64,000 nt of DNA from NCBI RefSeq assembly GCF_002858745.1, contig NZ_PJRO01000001.1, positions 248,001 through 312,000 of the forward strand, in the 5' to 3' direction. This DNA is from Mesorhizobium loti. Lineage in GTDB: Bacteria; Pseudomonadota; Alphaproteobacteria; Rhizobiales; Rhizobiaceae. The translations under genes and the position numbers were made by a program. The notes beneath the pieces are model-generated. The model was given only the letters and a program-made list of their open reading frames with translations, searched no databases and was not told the DNA's origin. The number at the start of each line of letters is the position of its first letter. Position 1 is the first letter of the stretch. This document shows, in pieces, positions 1 to 10,131 of the stretch.

Positions 1-234
1 TCGCTCCCGCAGCGCCAGGACGACATCCGTCTTCGTCGCGAAGTAATGATAGAAAGTGCCCTTGGCCACGCCCGCGCGTGCGACGATGTCGTCTATCGTC
101 GTCGCTTCTATGCCTTTCGCGACGAACAGCGCTGCTGCGGATGCCATCAAGTCATCGGTACGCATCTCGGCCGGCAAGGTACGCCGCCTTGGTCGCGAAC
201 GGCGTTCGGTAGACAGATTTGCGCTCGCGTTCAT
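1..234 (-). CDS. TetR-family transcriptional regulator, N-terminal part (cut by window start)
   Basis: Only the first 78 residues lie in the window; the protein continues beyond base 1. After a short Arg-rich tail (about residues 13-18) comes a typical TetR DNA-binding domain: a first helix around AAALFVAKG, then TTIDDIVARAGVAKGTFYHYF, whose VAKGTFYHYF stretch is the family's recognition-helix signature. The ATG at 234 follows GAGGATCGAT, a usable ribosome binding site. It diverges from a DHA2 efflux pump, and a perfect palindrome sits between the two genes, so it most likely represses the pump and itself. The ligand-binding domain is not visible, so the inducer cannot be guessed. Confidence 0.9.
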   Translation of the reverse strand, partial: MNASANLSTERRSRPRRRTLPAEMRTDDLMASAAALFVAKGIEATTIDDIVARAGVAKGTFYHYFATKTDVVLALRER

Positions 235-324
235 ATCGATCCTCATGGCCAACAGGCTGAACCATTTTAAAGCCACCGGCTTCTTTTCGCATAGCTCCAA
301 TGATTTCAATAGGCTCTTCTTATT

Positions 325-343
325 GACCGACGGTCAGTCGGTC
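325..343. promoter_or_regulatory. Palindromic operator between TetR gene and efflux pump
   Basis: GACCGAC, five bases, then GTCGGTC form a perfect inverted repeat with 7-bp arms. It lies about 35 bp upstream of the pump start and 90 bp upstream of the TetR start. A TTGACC (323-328) and a TATATT (344-349) flank it as a possible -35/-10 pair with a short 15-bp spacer, so a bound dimer would block the pump promoter. That this is the TetR site is inferred from position and symmetry. Confidence 0.75.
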
Positions 344-377
344 TATATTGTTGAGTAAAATCATCAGGATTAATCGC

Positions 378-1901
378 ATGCCGTCATTCCACAGACGCGG
401 CCTTGTCGCAGCCGTCTACCTCGGCACGTTCATGGCAACGCTGGCCATCAGCATCGTCACGGTCGCGCTTCCGGCCATCCAGTCAGCCCTCGGAACCGAT
501 CTATCCGGGTTGCAGTGGGTTGTGGGCTCCTACGCGCTTTGCCTCTCCGCTTTCATGCTGTCGGCCGGGCCGATCGGTGACCGCTATGGGCGCAAACGCG
601 TCTGGTTGATCGGGATCGCGCTGTTTTCTGCAGGATCGGCAATCTCGGCTGCGGCTTCCTCGCTCGGCGTCCTGATCGCTGGCAGCGCGTTGCAGGGTGT
701 TGCCGGTGCCTTGGTCATTCCGGGCGCCCTGTCGATCCTGACGCAGGCGTTTACCGAGCCCACGCAACGCGCCCATGTCATCGGCGGCTGGGCTTCCTTC
801 AGTGCCGTGTCTCTGATCCTCGGGCCGATGCTCGGCGGTATTCTTGTCGACAACGTCGGCTGGTCGAGCATCTTCCTGATCAACATACCACTCGGCGCCC
901 TCACGATCGCGCTCGGCCTGTGGACCATCACCGAAAGCGCAGACCCGGGGCATGCCGCGCTTGACCCTACCGGGCAGGCGCTGTCGATCGTTTTTCTCGG
1001 CGCGTTGACCTACGCACTGATCGGCGCAGGCCATGCAGGATGGACGTCACCGAAGATCGTCGGCGCGCTTGTGGTGGCGATTGGCGGTTTCCTGGCCTTC
1101 ATCGCGATTGAGCTGCGTACGGCACGCCCGGTGCTGCCGATCGATCTGTTCCGGGATCGCACCTTCGCTGCCGTCAACTTCGCCTCCTTTGCGCTCGGCT
1201 TTTCAGGCTACAGCAGCCTGTTCTTCTTCTCCCTGTTTCTACAGCAGGTACAGGGCTGGTCGGCGACGGACACGGGATGGCGAATGGCCCCGGTTTTCAT
1301 TGCTATGGCGCTCACATCCTCACTGTTCGGCAAGCTGTCGACCTGGTGTGGAACCCGCTGGCCAATGATTGTCGGGTACGCTTTGCTCGGCGGTTCCATG
1401 CTGGCGATGGCCCTGTTCAGGCCGAGTACGTCCTACCCTGTCGTCGCCATGGTTTTCGCCGTGCTCGGCATCGGGATGGGTCTCGCGGTGCCTTCCACTG
1501 GCGCGGCAACGATGGCGGTCGCTCCACGCGAGAGAAGCGGGACGGCCTCGGCCACGATGAATGCCCTTCGCCAGGGCGGGATGACGATCGGTATCGCACT
1601 CCTCGGCACACTGATGAGTACGCGCGCCATTTCCTCGATGACAGACTATCTGTCGAACACGAACACGACCGACACCCTGGGTGTCGCGACGACCGCGGTC
1701 AGGCAACACGCGATGAGCGCAGGCCTCGACATCGCGCCCGAGCTGTTCCACTCATTGCTCGCCGAAGCCGTAGGTCAAGGCTTTTCGCTGGCGGTCGCCA
1801 TTGCCGGTGCATTCGGCTTATTGGCGTCGGCGATACTCGTAGCGGCTTCACCGCAAGCAATGAGGGGGCGTCGCCAGGACTTTTCGATCGATCGCAGCTA
1901 G
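378..1901 (+). CDS. MFS transporter, DHA2 (EmrB/QacA-type) drug efflux pump
   Basis: Predicted inner-membrane proton-driven exporter of 507 residues, the usual length of 14-helix DHA2 pumps. The N-terminus runs into a first membrane helix (FMATLAISIVTVALPAIQSA, the family's 'alternative to proton motif' region). Motif A, GPIGDRYGRKRVW, lies between helices 2 and 3, and GALVIPGALSIL follows later. Hydrophobic segments continue to the C-terminus. I chose ATG 378 because CAGGA lies 8 bases upstream; a TTG at 348 would add ten residues but overlaps the promoter. It is divergent from a TetR regulator with an operator between, the standard arrangement for an inducible pump. Substrate is unknown. 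Confidence 0.9.
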   Translation: MPSFHRRGLVAAVYLGTFMATLAISIVTVALPAIQSALGTDLSGLQWVVGSYALCLSAFMLSAGPIGDRYGRKRVWLIGIALFSAGSAISAAASSLGVLIAGSALQGVAGALVIPGALSILTQAFTEPTQRAHVIGGWASFSAVSLILGPMLGGILVDNVGWSSIFLINIPLGALTIALGLWTITESADPGHAALDPTGQALSIVFLGALTYALIGAGHAGWTSPKIVGALVVAIGGFLAFIAIELRTARPVLPIDLFRDRTFAAVNFASFALGFSGYSSLFFFSLFLQQVQGWSATDTGWRMAPVFIAMALTSSLFGKLSTWCGTRWPMIVGYALLGGSMLAMALFRPSTSYPVVAMVFAVLGIGMGLAVPSTGAATMAVAPRERSGTASATMNALRQGGMTIGIALLGTLMSTRAISSMTDYLSNTNTTDTLGVATTAVRQHAMSAGLDIAPELFHSLLAEAVGQGFSLAVAIAGAFGLLASAILVAASPQAMRGRRQDFSIDRS

Positions 1902-2002
1902 AGTATTTCCAGCAAAAGTGCGCAGCGGCTCTGCGTCCAGAATTGCGTAAAAACAAATAGTTAGAGCGTTTCCGCATTTCCGCAAAAGCGGAAACGCTCT
2001 AG
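1901..2002 (-). repeat. Dispersed palindromic repeat, copy A (terminator-like)
   Basis: About 100 bp, the same family as 14401-14494, 14731-14832 and 23300-23401. Read on the minus strand it begins CTAGAGCGTTTCCGC, folds back through GCGGAAACGCTCTA-type arms, continues AACTATTTGTTTTTACGCA and ends at GCTGGAAATACTC. It starts 13 bases after the ggt stop codon in the correct direction to terminate ggt. Its other end abuts the stop codon of the efflux pump. Confidence 0.85.
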
Positions 2003-2015
2003 TTCCGCGAACCAT

Positions 2016-3854
2016 TCACCATCCAGCCGCTTGCCCATCCTTGCGCGGATCGGACCCGGCGCGATAGACGCCGTTTACAGGAGTTTGCTCGGGGTACTTC
2101 GGCGGCGCAGGCATTGATTTGTCCCGTTGGAACAGAATGCCCTGGAAACCGCCCACGCTCATATCCGCCGTCATGCCCTCGACAGGATGGCCGAGCGCCT
2201 GCAATTGCTTGCCAACCCGCTCGAACAGGCGCGGCTCCAGAGTGAGCTTGCCCGGTCCGTCATTCTTCTGCTCGTGCACGTAGCGGGCCGCGTCCGCCGT
2301 TGCCTGTGGGCTGAATCCAAGGTCGATCATGTTCGCGAGATGAGTGGTGAGCGAATAGGCCTGGATGGAACCCTGCATATTGCCGAAGCCCAACAAGGGC
2401 TCACCGTCCTTCATGACGAAGCCCGTGATGATCGTATGGAACGGTCTCTTTCTCGGCTCGACGCGGTTCGGGCTTTCGGGATCAAGCGAAAAGCCGTTGC
2501 CCCGATTGTGCAACAGGAAGCCGTAACCCGGTACTGTTATCCTCGATCCGTAGACGTCATAGACGCTGTGTACCACCGAGGCCATGTTGCCCCAGCGGTC
2601 GGCTGCGATCAGGTTGATGGTCCCGCCCTCCAGCGTACCGGCAATCTTAGGCGTTCCCGCCTTCTTCATGTCGATGCTGGAACAGACCTCGGCCGCGCGT
2701 TCCTTGGAGAGCAGCTTTTCCAGCGGAATGTCGGAGAATTTGGGGTCGCCATTGTGGCGAAGTAGGTCCGAATAGGCGAGCTTCTTCGTCTCGACGAGAA
2801 GATGCCAGTATTCGGGCGAGCTGTGATTGAGTTTGCTCAGGTCGATTCCGAATTTGGCCGAGCATGCCTCCAGCAGATTGAGCTGGAGAAGCGTCGCCCA
2901 GCCCTGACCGGGCGGCGGCACCTGGAAGATATCGTAGCCACGATAATTGGTGGTGATCGGCTCGTTCCATTCCGGTTCGAAGGTACCGAGGTCCGCATTG
3001 GTCATCACGCCGCCGCCCGCCTTTATGCGGGCAACGATCGCATCGGCGACCGGACCTTTGTAGAAGCCGTCACGGCCCTTCTCCTGAAGCAGCCGCAAGG
3101 TCTTGGCCAGCTCCGGGTTTTTTATGACGCTGTAGAGCGGCGGCACGCTATCGTCGCGAAGAAAGACGCGCACGGATTCGGGGTCCTTGCGCAGCTCTTC
3201 CACGGTTCGCGCCAAATCCCGATGGTGACGCTCGCTCACACCCCAGCCTTGCTCGGCAATGGTGGCGGCGCGCTCGAACGTTTCCTTGAACGTCATCGTG
3301 CCGAAACGCTTCAGCATCGCATCGAAGCCGGCAATGGCACCGGGAACGGTAACGGAATCCACCCCTTCGAGCTTGCGATCCTTGAAATAGTCCGATGTCC
3401 AACCCTGCGGAGACCAGCCGGCCGAACTCAGCGAATAAAGCTTACGGTCGGCCGCTGACCAATAGAGCACAAAAACATCCCCGCCGATGCCGGTATCGTT
3501 GGGCGACACGACGTCGAGCGTTGCCAGCCCGGCAACGGCAGCATCCATGGCATTGCCACCCTTCTGAAGGATTTCCAACCCGGCCTGGGCCGCAAGAGGA
3601 TGACTCGTGGCAACCACGCCGTTGCGCGCGACGATTTCGGACCGTCCCTGTTCCGACCATCCCATGGGCCGCATCCCAGGCACTGTCACGCCATTGAGTT
3701 GCGCACCCGGGTTTTCCAACCCGACCGGCGTGCCGAAGGGCGTAGCCGATTGCGCAAGACTGCTTGTCGCATTCAAAAACGAAGTCATCGTCAAGACACC
3801 GGAAGCCAGCCAGAAAACCCTGCTTCTCAAAATACCGTTCGATTTGGCAAGCAT
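2016..3854 (-). CDS. ggt: Gamma-glutamyltranspeptidase (periplasmic)
   Basis: Hydrolyses or transfers the gamma-glutamyl group of glutathione and related compounds; made as a proenzyme that cuts itself into two subunits. Residues 1-35 form a signal peptide ending near SSLAQS. The body shows the family blocks (KGGNAMDAAVA, SPNDTGIGGDVF, VPGAIAGFDAM, VPPPGQGWATL). The autocleavage/catalytic threonine is in EGGTINLIA near residue 412, where family members more often have TTH. A glycine-rich block GFLLHNRGNGFS follows. ATG 3854 has GGGAGG 9 bases upstream; a TTG three codons earlier lies too close to that site. The 612-residue length is normal. Substrate could also be another gamma-glutamyl or acyl amide. 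Confidence 0.92.
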   Translation of the reverse strand: MLAKSNGILRSRVFWLASGVLTMTSFLNATSSLAQSATPFGTPVGLENPGAQLNGVTVPGMRPMGWSEQGRSEIVARNGVVATSHPLAAQAGLEILQKGGNAMDAAVAGLATLDVVSPNDTGIGGDVFVLYWSAADRKLYSLSSAGWSPQGWTSDYFKDRKLEGVDSVTVPGAIAGFDAMLKRFGTMTFKETFERAATIAEQGWGVSERHHRDLARTVEELRKDPESVRVFLRDDSVPPLYSVIKNPELAKTLRLLQEKGRDGFYKGPVADAIVARIKAGGGVMTNADLGTFEPEWNEPITTNYRGYDIFQVPPPGQGWATLLQLNLLEACSAKFGIDLSKLNHSSPEYWHLLVETKKLAYSDLLRHNGDPKFSDIPLEKLLSKERAAEVCSSIDMKKAGTPKIAGTLEGGTINLIAADRWGNMASVVHSVYDVYGSRITVPGYGFLLHNRGNGFSLDPESPNRVEPRKRPFHTIITGFVMKDGEPLLGFGNMQGSIQAYSLTTHLANMIDLGFSPQATADAARYVHEQKNDGPGKLTLEPRLFERVGKQLQALGHPVEGMTADMSVGGFQGILFQRDKSMPAPPKYPEQTPVNGVYRAGSDPRKDGQAAGW

Positions 3855-4055
3855 AAACGTCAACCTCCCTCCCGGGGTCCTGCGGTCGACCTGAGGACAT
3901 CTCTGCGTGCCGCACCAGCCGAACCTATCCTCAAAGGAGGCAAACAGGCCTTCAAGAAATAGTTCACACAGGAAACAGACCGTGGAGATTGCTCTATTAC
4001 AATAATATTTTCATACGCTTACCGGATCCACTCAATGTTCCAGAACCACAAACGG

Positions 4056-5570
4056 CTAGGGTTTATAGAGACCTGCAATGACCGAAATCAGTGCGCCCGG
4101 CAGATCCTCGGCGATCAGCCCCCGCCCGAAGCGCTTGCCGGCCTCGGCGTGCAGCCACACACCCGCACATGCCGCCTCGAAGGCTGGCATCTGCTGTGCG
4201 ATCAAGCCTGCGACAATGCCTGCCAGAACATCCCCCGAGCCCGCCGTCGCCAGCCACGGCGTGCCGTTGGCGTTGATGGCTGCGCGGCCGTCAGGCGCCG
4301 CGATCACCGTGTCGGCGCCCTTATAGATGACGACCGCACGCGCCGCCTCGGCGGCCGCGCGCGCCTTGCCGAGCTTCGACAGATCGTCATTTCCGGCGAT
4401 GTCGGGAAACAGCCGGACGAACTCGCCTTCATGCGGCGTCAGCACCAGCGTCGGAGCCTCGGGCCGGGCTGCAGCCTCGAACAACCATTGCGGCGCATCG
4501 CGAAAGGCCGTGATGCCGTCGGCATCCAGGACCAGCCCCTCGGCGCCCGGCTCGCTCAGCCGGCCACCGGCGGCCAGCACCGCCAATGCAAAATCGCGAG
4601 CTTTTTCCCCGAGACCAAATCCCGGCCCTAGCACGAAGGCAGAGGAGCGGCCCTCCCCCAACACGGCCGCAAGCTCTGCGACATCGTCAACCTTGCGCAG
4701 CATGATCGAAGTCAGATGCATGGCATTGACAGCCAATGCGTTGCCAGGTGCCAGTACCGTCACAGCGCCTGCCCCGGCACGCGCCGCTGCAAGCGCCGAA
4801 AGCCTCGCCGCACCGGTTGAAGTCGGACCGCCGGAAAAGACGCCGACATGGCCACGGCGGTATTTATGTGTGTCCAAAGCTGGCGATGGAAAGACTTGCT
4901 GCCACAGCGCCGGCTGGTTCTCGAAGGTGCTAACGGCGAGGGAACCGATGACGCCGGCCGCGATGCCTATATCGGCGACAATCAGTTCGCCGCACAGCTC
5001 GCGACCCGGCAAAAGCAGATGGCCAGGCTTCTTGCGCACAAAGGTAACGGTCACTGCCGCGTGAAAGGCACTTCCCAGCACCTTGCCGCTGTTACCCGAA
5101 ACACCGGATGGCAGGTCGATCGCGATGACCGGCAGCCGCCTAGTGGTTGCAAGTGCAATTGCGCGCGCGGCGTCATCGACAAGCGGTTTAGACAAGCCAG
5201 CACCATAAAGTGCGTCGACAATCAGCTCACCAGCCTCGGCGTCGAAATCAGCAAGGGACTGCCCTGGACAAGGACATTCAGCAGCCGCGATGACAGCGTC
5301 ACTATCATCGCGCGGCACGCCCGATACCCAAAGCGAAACGGCGACCCCACTTTCATGCAGGATCCTGGCCACCACATAGCCGTCGCCGCCATTGTTGCCC
5401 GGACCAGCCAACACATGAACGCGCTTTGCGGACGGAAAGCGCTTCAGCGCCACTGCCGCAACAGCCGCGCCGGCGTTGCGCATCAACCCGATACCGTCAA
5501 ATGGCCCTTCGGCGATAGCCAGCCGGTCAGCCTTGGCCATTTCAACGGGCGCGAGCAATTCGAGGGCCAT
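4056..5570 (-). CDS. nnr: Bifunctional NAD(P)H-hydrate epimerase / ADP-dependent NAD(P)H-hydrate dehydratase
   Basis: Repairs hydrated NADH and NADPH. The N-terminal epimerase half (YjeF_N) shows AGPGNNGGDGYVVARIL near residues 55-71. The C-terminal dehydratase half (ribokinase-like fold) shows VLTPHEGEFVRLF and the nucleotide site NGTPWLATAGSGDVLAGI. ATG 5570 is preceded by GGGAGA; an upstream in-frame codon would add 19 unconserved residues. The 504-residue length fits the fused form. It is divergent from glnB, an arrangement I know from other Rhizobiales. Cytoplasmic housekeeping enzyme. Confidence 0.95.
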   Translation of the reverse strand: MALELLAPVEMAKADRLAIAEGPFDGIGLMRNAGAAVAAVALKRFPSAKRVHVLAGPGNNGGDGYVVARILHESGVAVSLWVSGVPRDDSDAVIAAAECPCPGQSLADFDAEAGELIVDALYGAGLSKPLVDDAARAIALATTRRLPVIAIDLPSGVSGNSGKVLGSAFHAAVTVTFVRKKPGHLLLPGRELCGELIVADIGIAAGVIGSLAVSTFENQPALWQQVFPSPALDTHKYRRGHVGVFSGGPTSTGAARLSALAAARAGAGAVTVLAPGNALAVNAMHLTSIMLRKVDDVAELAAVLGEGRSSAFVLGPGFGLGEKARDFALAVLAAGGRLSEPGAEGLVLDADGITAFRDAPQWLFEAAARPEAPTLVLTPHEGEFVRLFPDIAGNDDLSKLGKARAAAEAARAVVIYKGADTVIAAPDGRAAINANGTPWLATAGSGDVLAGIVAGLIAQQMPAFEAACAGVWLHAEAGKRFGRGLIAEDLPGALISVIAGLYKP

Positions 5571-6211
<641 letters not shown>

Positions 6212-6263
6212 CACCGCGCCTTTCCAGTTTTCAAGTTTCAACGTCATCACACAGGAAAGAGAC

Positions 6264-7673
6264 ATGACGACAGCCAAAGACATCTTGAAGCAGATCAAGG
6301 ACAACGACGTAAAATTCGTCGACCTGCGCTTCACCGACCCCAAGGGAAAACTCCAGCACGTCACCATGGACGTGGCCGAGGTTGATGAGGAAATGTTCGC
6401 CGACGGCGTCATGTTCGACGGCTCTTCGATCGGCGGCTGGAAGGCCATCAACGAGTCCGACATGGTTCTGATGCCGGACACAGACACCGTTCACATGGAT
6501 CCATTCTTCGCCCAGTCGACCATGGTCATCCTGTGCGACATCCTCGATCCGGTTTCCGGCGAAGCCTACAACCGTGACCCGCGCGGCACTGCCAAGAAGG
6601 CGGAGGCCTACCTGAAGGCCGAAGGCATCGGCGACACCATCTTTGTCGGCCCTGAAGCCGAATTCTTCGTGTTCGACGACGTCAAGTACAAGACCGATCC
6701 GTACAACACCGGCTTTAAGCTGGACTCCTCGGAACTGCCATCCAACGACGACACCGACTACGAGACCGGCAACCTTGGCCACCGCCCGCGCGTCAAAGGC
6801 GGCTATTTCCCGGTTCCGCCTATCGACAGCTGCCAGGATATGCGCTCCGAGATGCTCACCGTGTTGACCGACATGGGCGTGCGCGTCGAAAAGCATCACC
6901 ACGAAGTGGCTGCCGCCCAGCACGAGCTCGGTGTGAAGTTCGATACGCTGGTGCGTAACGCCGACAAGATGCAGCTTTTCAAGTATGTCGTGCACCAGGT
7001 CGCCAATGCTTACGGCAAGACGGCCACCTTCATGCCGAAGCCGATCTTCGGCGACAACGGCTCGGGCATGCATGTGCACATGTCGATCTGGAAGAACGGC
7101 AAGCCGACCTTCGCTGGCAACGAATATGCCGGCCTGTCGGAAAACTGCCTGTACTTCATCGGCGGCGTCATCAAGCACGCCAAGGCGGTGAACGCTTTTA
7201 CCAACCCGCTCACCAACTCCTACAAGCGCCTGGTGCCTGGCTATGAGGCTCCGGTGCTGCTTGCCTATTCGGCGCGCAACCGTTCGGCCTCCTGCCGCAT
7301 TCCGTTCGGCAACTCGCCGAAGGCGAAGCGCGTCGAGGTCCGCTTCCCCGATCCGGGCGCGAACCCCTATCTCGGCTTCGCGGCACTGCTGATGGCCGGT
7401 CTCGACGGCATCAAGAACAAGATCCACCCCGGCCAGCCGATGGACAAGGATCTATACGACCTGCCGCCGAAAGAACTGAAGAAGATCCCGACCGTCTGCG
7501 GCAGCTTGCGTGAAGCCCTGCAGAGCCTCGACAAGGATCGCGGCTTCCTGAAGGCCGGCGGCGTGTTCGACGACGACCAGATCGACGCCTTCATCGAACT
7601 CAAGATGGCCGAAGTGATGCGTTTCGAAATGACCCCGCACCCAGTCGAATTCGACATGTATTACTCGGTCTAA
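6264..7673 (+). CDS. glnA: Glutamine synthetase, type I
   Basis: Makes glutamine from glutamate, ammonium and ATP as a dodecamer. The 469-residue product has [15 protein letters not shown] near the N-terminus, the EAEFFVFD metal-binding block, the [13 protein letters not shown] and [13 protein letters not shown] active-site blocks and NRSASCRIP. Tyr398 in KDLYDLPP is the adenylylation site controlled by GlnE, so the enzyme belongs to the GSI-beta, feedback-modified group. ATG 6264 follows AGGAAAGAG. Cotranscribed with glnB, followed by a strong terminator. Confidence 0.98.
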   Translation: MTTAKDILKQIKDNDVKFVDLRFTDPKGKLQHVTMDVAEVDEEMFADGVMFDGSSIGGWKAINESDMVLMPDTDTVHMDPFFAQSTMVILCDILDPVSGEAYNRDPRGTAKKAEAYLKAEGIGDTIFVGPEAEFFVFDDVKYKTDPYNTGFKLDSSELPSNDDTDYETGNLGHRPRVKGGYFPVPPIDSCQDMRSEMLTVLTDMGVRVEKHHHEVAAAQHELGVKFDTLVRNADKMQLFKYVVHQVANAYGKTATFMPKPIFGDNGSGMHVHMSIWKNGKPTFAGNEYAGLSENCLYFIGGVIKHAKAVNAFTNPLTNSYKRLVPGYEAPVLLAYSARNRSASCRIPFGNSPKAKRVEVRFPDPGANPYLGFAALLMAGLDGIKNKIHPGQPMDKDLYDLPPKELKKIPTVCGSLREALQSLDKDRGFLKAGGVFDDDQIDAFIELKMAEVMRFEMTPHPVEFDMYYSV

Positions 7674-7697
7674 GCGGTTCGTATCGTTGGATAAAAG

Positions 7698-7732
7698 AAC
7701 CCCGGTCGCAAGGCCGGGGTTTTCTTTCTTTT
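7698..7732 (+). terminator. Rho-independent terminator of glnBA
   Basis: Perfect stem AACCCCGG / CCGGGGTT with an 8-base loop, followed by TTTTCTTTCTTTT, starting 24 bases after the glnA stop. Confidence 0.95.
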
Positions 7733-7879
7733 AATATGCGGCGATGCAGAGCGCTGCCCGACATTGCCTGATCGGCGGCCCCGCCGATGCCGCCTATCCG
7801 GGGGCCTTCAGTACCGCCTGAGGTCAGAACGATGCGATCCCTGCCACTTGGGCATTCAGGTCGAAGACTGGTATCGAGC

Positions 7880-7908
7880 AAAAAAGACCCCGGCCTCACG
7901 GCCGGGGT
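7880..7908 (-). terminator. Rho-independent terminator of the APC permease gene
   Basis: Stem CCCCGGCC / GGCCGGGG with a TCAC loop at 7888-7907; on the minus strand it is followed by TCTTTTTT. It lies 30 bases after the permease stop. Its stem resembles the glnA terminator about 180 bases away. Confidence 0.9.
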
Positions 7909-7937
7909 TATTGCTGGACTTGTCGAAGGAGGACGAC

Positions 7938-9344
7938 TTACCCGGCAATCTCTTCGATTTCTTCAGGTGCATGCAGCGTCCAGTCGGCGCGGCGTGCCAG
8001 GAACACTACGTAGTAGACTGCCGCCACCGCCACGATCGCCAGCGTGGCGAGCAGGCTAGGCCTGCCGAAGGCGACATCGAGCCAGTTCTGATAGGCGACA
8101 TAGACCAGCGCGACGAAAGCAAGGATCGGCGGCAGCGGGAACAGCGGCATGCGATAGTGCCCGTCGGAGGTAGCCCCATTGCGCCGTCCGGCCACTGCAG
8201 CCAGGCACAGCAGCGCGTAAATGACGACAAGCGACGTGCCGGAAACTACCAGAAGCAGGCTCAGATCGATGAAACAGGCAGCAGCTGCCGCGATCGACAC
8301 GACGATGGTGGCAATCCAGGGCGAAGCATAGGTGCCGTGCACGGAAGCGACAGCATCGTTGATCGGCCCGAACCAGGTCTTGTCGCGGCCGGACGAAAAC
8401 AGAAGACGCGACGCCTGCAGCACGATGGCGATCACCGCATTGAAGATCGCGATCGCTATGGCCAAGCTGACAACCACGGTCAGCGTGTGTCCGCCCCGTG
8501 CTTCAAGGAAGTATTCGATCTTCGCAGGCGCAGCAAGCAAGGCGCTAAGATCGGGAGAACCGAGCAGGACGGCAGTCAGCGGGATCAACTCCGCGGCGAC
8601 CGTAATGACGAGCGCCCATAGAACAACTTTGCCGATACTGCGCTTGGCGTCCTGTGTTTCCTCACCGAAATAGGCGGCAGCGCCGTAGCCATTGTAGGCG
8701 AAGATGGCGACTGCGGTCGCAGCCAGGATCAGGCCGGTCGAAGCCGGCACCAGCGAATTGGTCGCGGTATCGAGGATCTGCGGCGAGGTGAACAGGCTCG
8801 AAAGCGGCCGCTCGACATTGATGAAACCCAGTGCGACCAGGATCAGCAGTGCCAACATCTCGATGCCGAGGAAAATGCCGGTGACAAAGGCGTTAAGTTT
8901 GATGCGCAACGCTGCGACGATACCGGCCAGGATGATGGTGGCCACGCCAACCCATTGTGCGTTGAGGTTGGGTAACAGAACGCCAAGATAGGTACCAACC
9001 CCCAGCGCCACCACCGCGATGATCAGCACGATGGAAATAAAGACGAGAACCAGTGTGACAAAGCCCCAGAAGCGGCCAAGCGTGCGTCCGATCATGGTGT
9101 ATTCGCCGCCCGCAGTCGGGTAGGCCGATGACAGCTCCGCATAAACGAACGCCATGAACAGACCGATGATCGCTGCAACGAGAAAAGACAGGAACGAGCC
9201 AGTGCCTGCCAGTGCGATGACGCCGGGTACGATGATGAAAACCGATGATGCCGGCGTCACCGCCGACAACACGATCATCAGCGTTCCCAGTCCGTTGAGT
9301 GCCCGATCAAGCCCCCCGCTTGACGGCGAATCCTGTGATGGCAT
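7938..9344 (-). CDS. APC-superfamily amino acid permease
   Basis: Inner-membrane transporter of 468 residues with about 12 hydrophobic segments. Helix 1 carries the APC hallmark (LSAVTPASSVFIIVPG), followed by FLSFLVAAIIGLFMAF and ELSSAYPTAGGEYTMIGRTL, which match the substrate-binding helices of amino acid permeases. GYGAAAYFGEETQDAKRSIG is the conserved helix 6 to loop region. ATG 9344 has GGGGAGG upstream; a TTG directly before it is less likely. It is divergent from a TetR regulator and a P1 aminopeptidase, so it probably imports the amino acid, beta-amino acid or amine handled by that enzyme. Exact substrate unknown. Confidence 0.9.
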   Translation of the reverse strand: MPSQDSPSSGGLDRALNGLGTLMIVLSAVTPASSVFIIVPGVIALAGTGSFLSFLVAAIIGLFMAFVYAELSSAYPTAGGEYTMIGRTLGRFWGFVTLVLVFISIVLIIAVVALGVGTYLGVLLPNLNAQWVGVATIILAGIVAALRIKLNAFVTGIFLGIEMLALLILVALGFINVERPLSSLFTSPQILDTATNSLVPASTGLILAATAVAIFAYNGYGAAAYFGEETQDAKRSIGKVVLWALVITVAAELIPLTAVLLGSPDLSALLAAPAKIEYFLEARGGHTLTVVVSLAIAIAIFNAVIAIVLQASRLLFSSGRDKTWFGPINDAVASVHGTYASPWIATIVVSIAAAAACFIDLSLLLVVSGTSLVVIYALLCLAAVAGRRNGATSDGHYRMPLFPLPPILAFVALVYVAYQNWLDVAFGRPSLLATLAIVAVAAVYYVVFLARRADWTLHAPEEIEEIAG

Positions 9345-9367
9345 CAAGCCCTCCCCATTTTTGATTT

Positions 9368-9469
9368 AATTAAAATAACGTTCCCACCAAAACGCTACGC
9401 CCGACTCGGTAATTCGTCAACAAACTTCAACGAAAATCGCTTGCAATGCTCACAGCATCGATTTTAATT
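9368..9469. promoter_or_regulatory. Divergent control region with paired AT-rich elements
   Basis: Between the permease and the TetR gene, AATTAAAAT (9368-9376) and ATTTTAATT (9461-9469) are perfect inverted copies. Each is followed or preceded within a few bases by an AACGTT/AACGTC-like hexamer, so each gene start has the same element in the same orientation. They may be twin operators of the TetR protein or simply AT-rich promoter elements. Confidence 0.35.
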
Positions 9470-9491
9470 TGAACGTCATTCAGGAGTAAGT

Positions 9492-10094
9492 ATGAGCAGA
9501 CCCGTTGCCCGGGCCGAACGTCGGCTCACTTTGATAAGCGCTGCCGAGACGATGATAGCCAAGCACGGCCTGACCGGCGTGACCTTGCGCGCCGTCGCCA
9601 ATGAGGCCGGCATGAGCTCAAGTGCAGCGCTCTACTATTATCCAGGGCTGAAGGATCTTCTGGACGACGTGCAGAAACAGGCTGTCGAACGTTTCTGCAC
9701 GCTCAGGGCCATGGCTATCGCGCAAATTTCAGACCCCCGCGATCGCCTGAAGGCGATGATCCGCACCGGGATCCCCGAAGATCCTAACGACCGGCTTTGC
9801 CGGCTGTTGATGGAGCTTGGGGCCTATGCCCGCTCCGATGCCGCCTATGCCGCACGCCACATCACGCTGTTCGAGCGGCAGGTCGCCATCTACATCGGCA
9901 TCCTGGAAGCTGGCGCCATCACCGGCAAGTTCAAGCTTTCCGATGCCAGCGACACGCTGGCGCGCAGCCTTGTCATCCTGGAAGACGGCCTCGGCCTTCA
10001 CCTTCTCAACGTCGTGCCGGCGGTCGACTACCCGACTGCGCTCGGCATCCTCACGGCTTACGCCGAGACGGCGACCGGTTGCCGCCTTTCCTGA
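9492..10094 (+). CDS. TetR-family transcriptional regulator
   Basis: 200-residue one-component regulator. The N-terminal HTH is clear: LISAAETMIAKHGLTGVTL, then AVANEAGMSSSAALYYYPG, with the helix-turn-helix at about residues 33-53. The C-terminal ligand domain (about 60-195) is not close to any family I recognise. AGGAG precedes ATG 9492 by 5 bases. It is followed by the P1 peptidase gene 37 bases downstream and is divergent from the permease, so it most likely controls both. The inducer is presumably the peptide, amide or amino acid processed by these products. Confidence 0.9.
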   Translation: MSRPVARAERRLTLISAAETMIAKHGLTGVTLRAVANEAGMSSSAALYYYPGLKDLLDDVQKQAVERFCTLRAMAIAQISDPRDRLKAMIRTGIPEDPNDRLCRLLMELGAYARSDAAYAARHITLFERQVAIYIGILEAGAITGKFKLSDASDTLARSLVILEDGLGLHLLNVVPAVDYPTALGILTAYAETATGCRLS

Positions 10095-10131
10095 CCATTC
10101 TCCGAACAGCCAATCTTCAAGGACAGATCGT

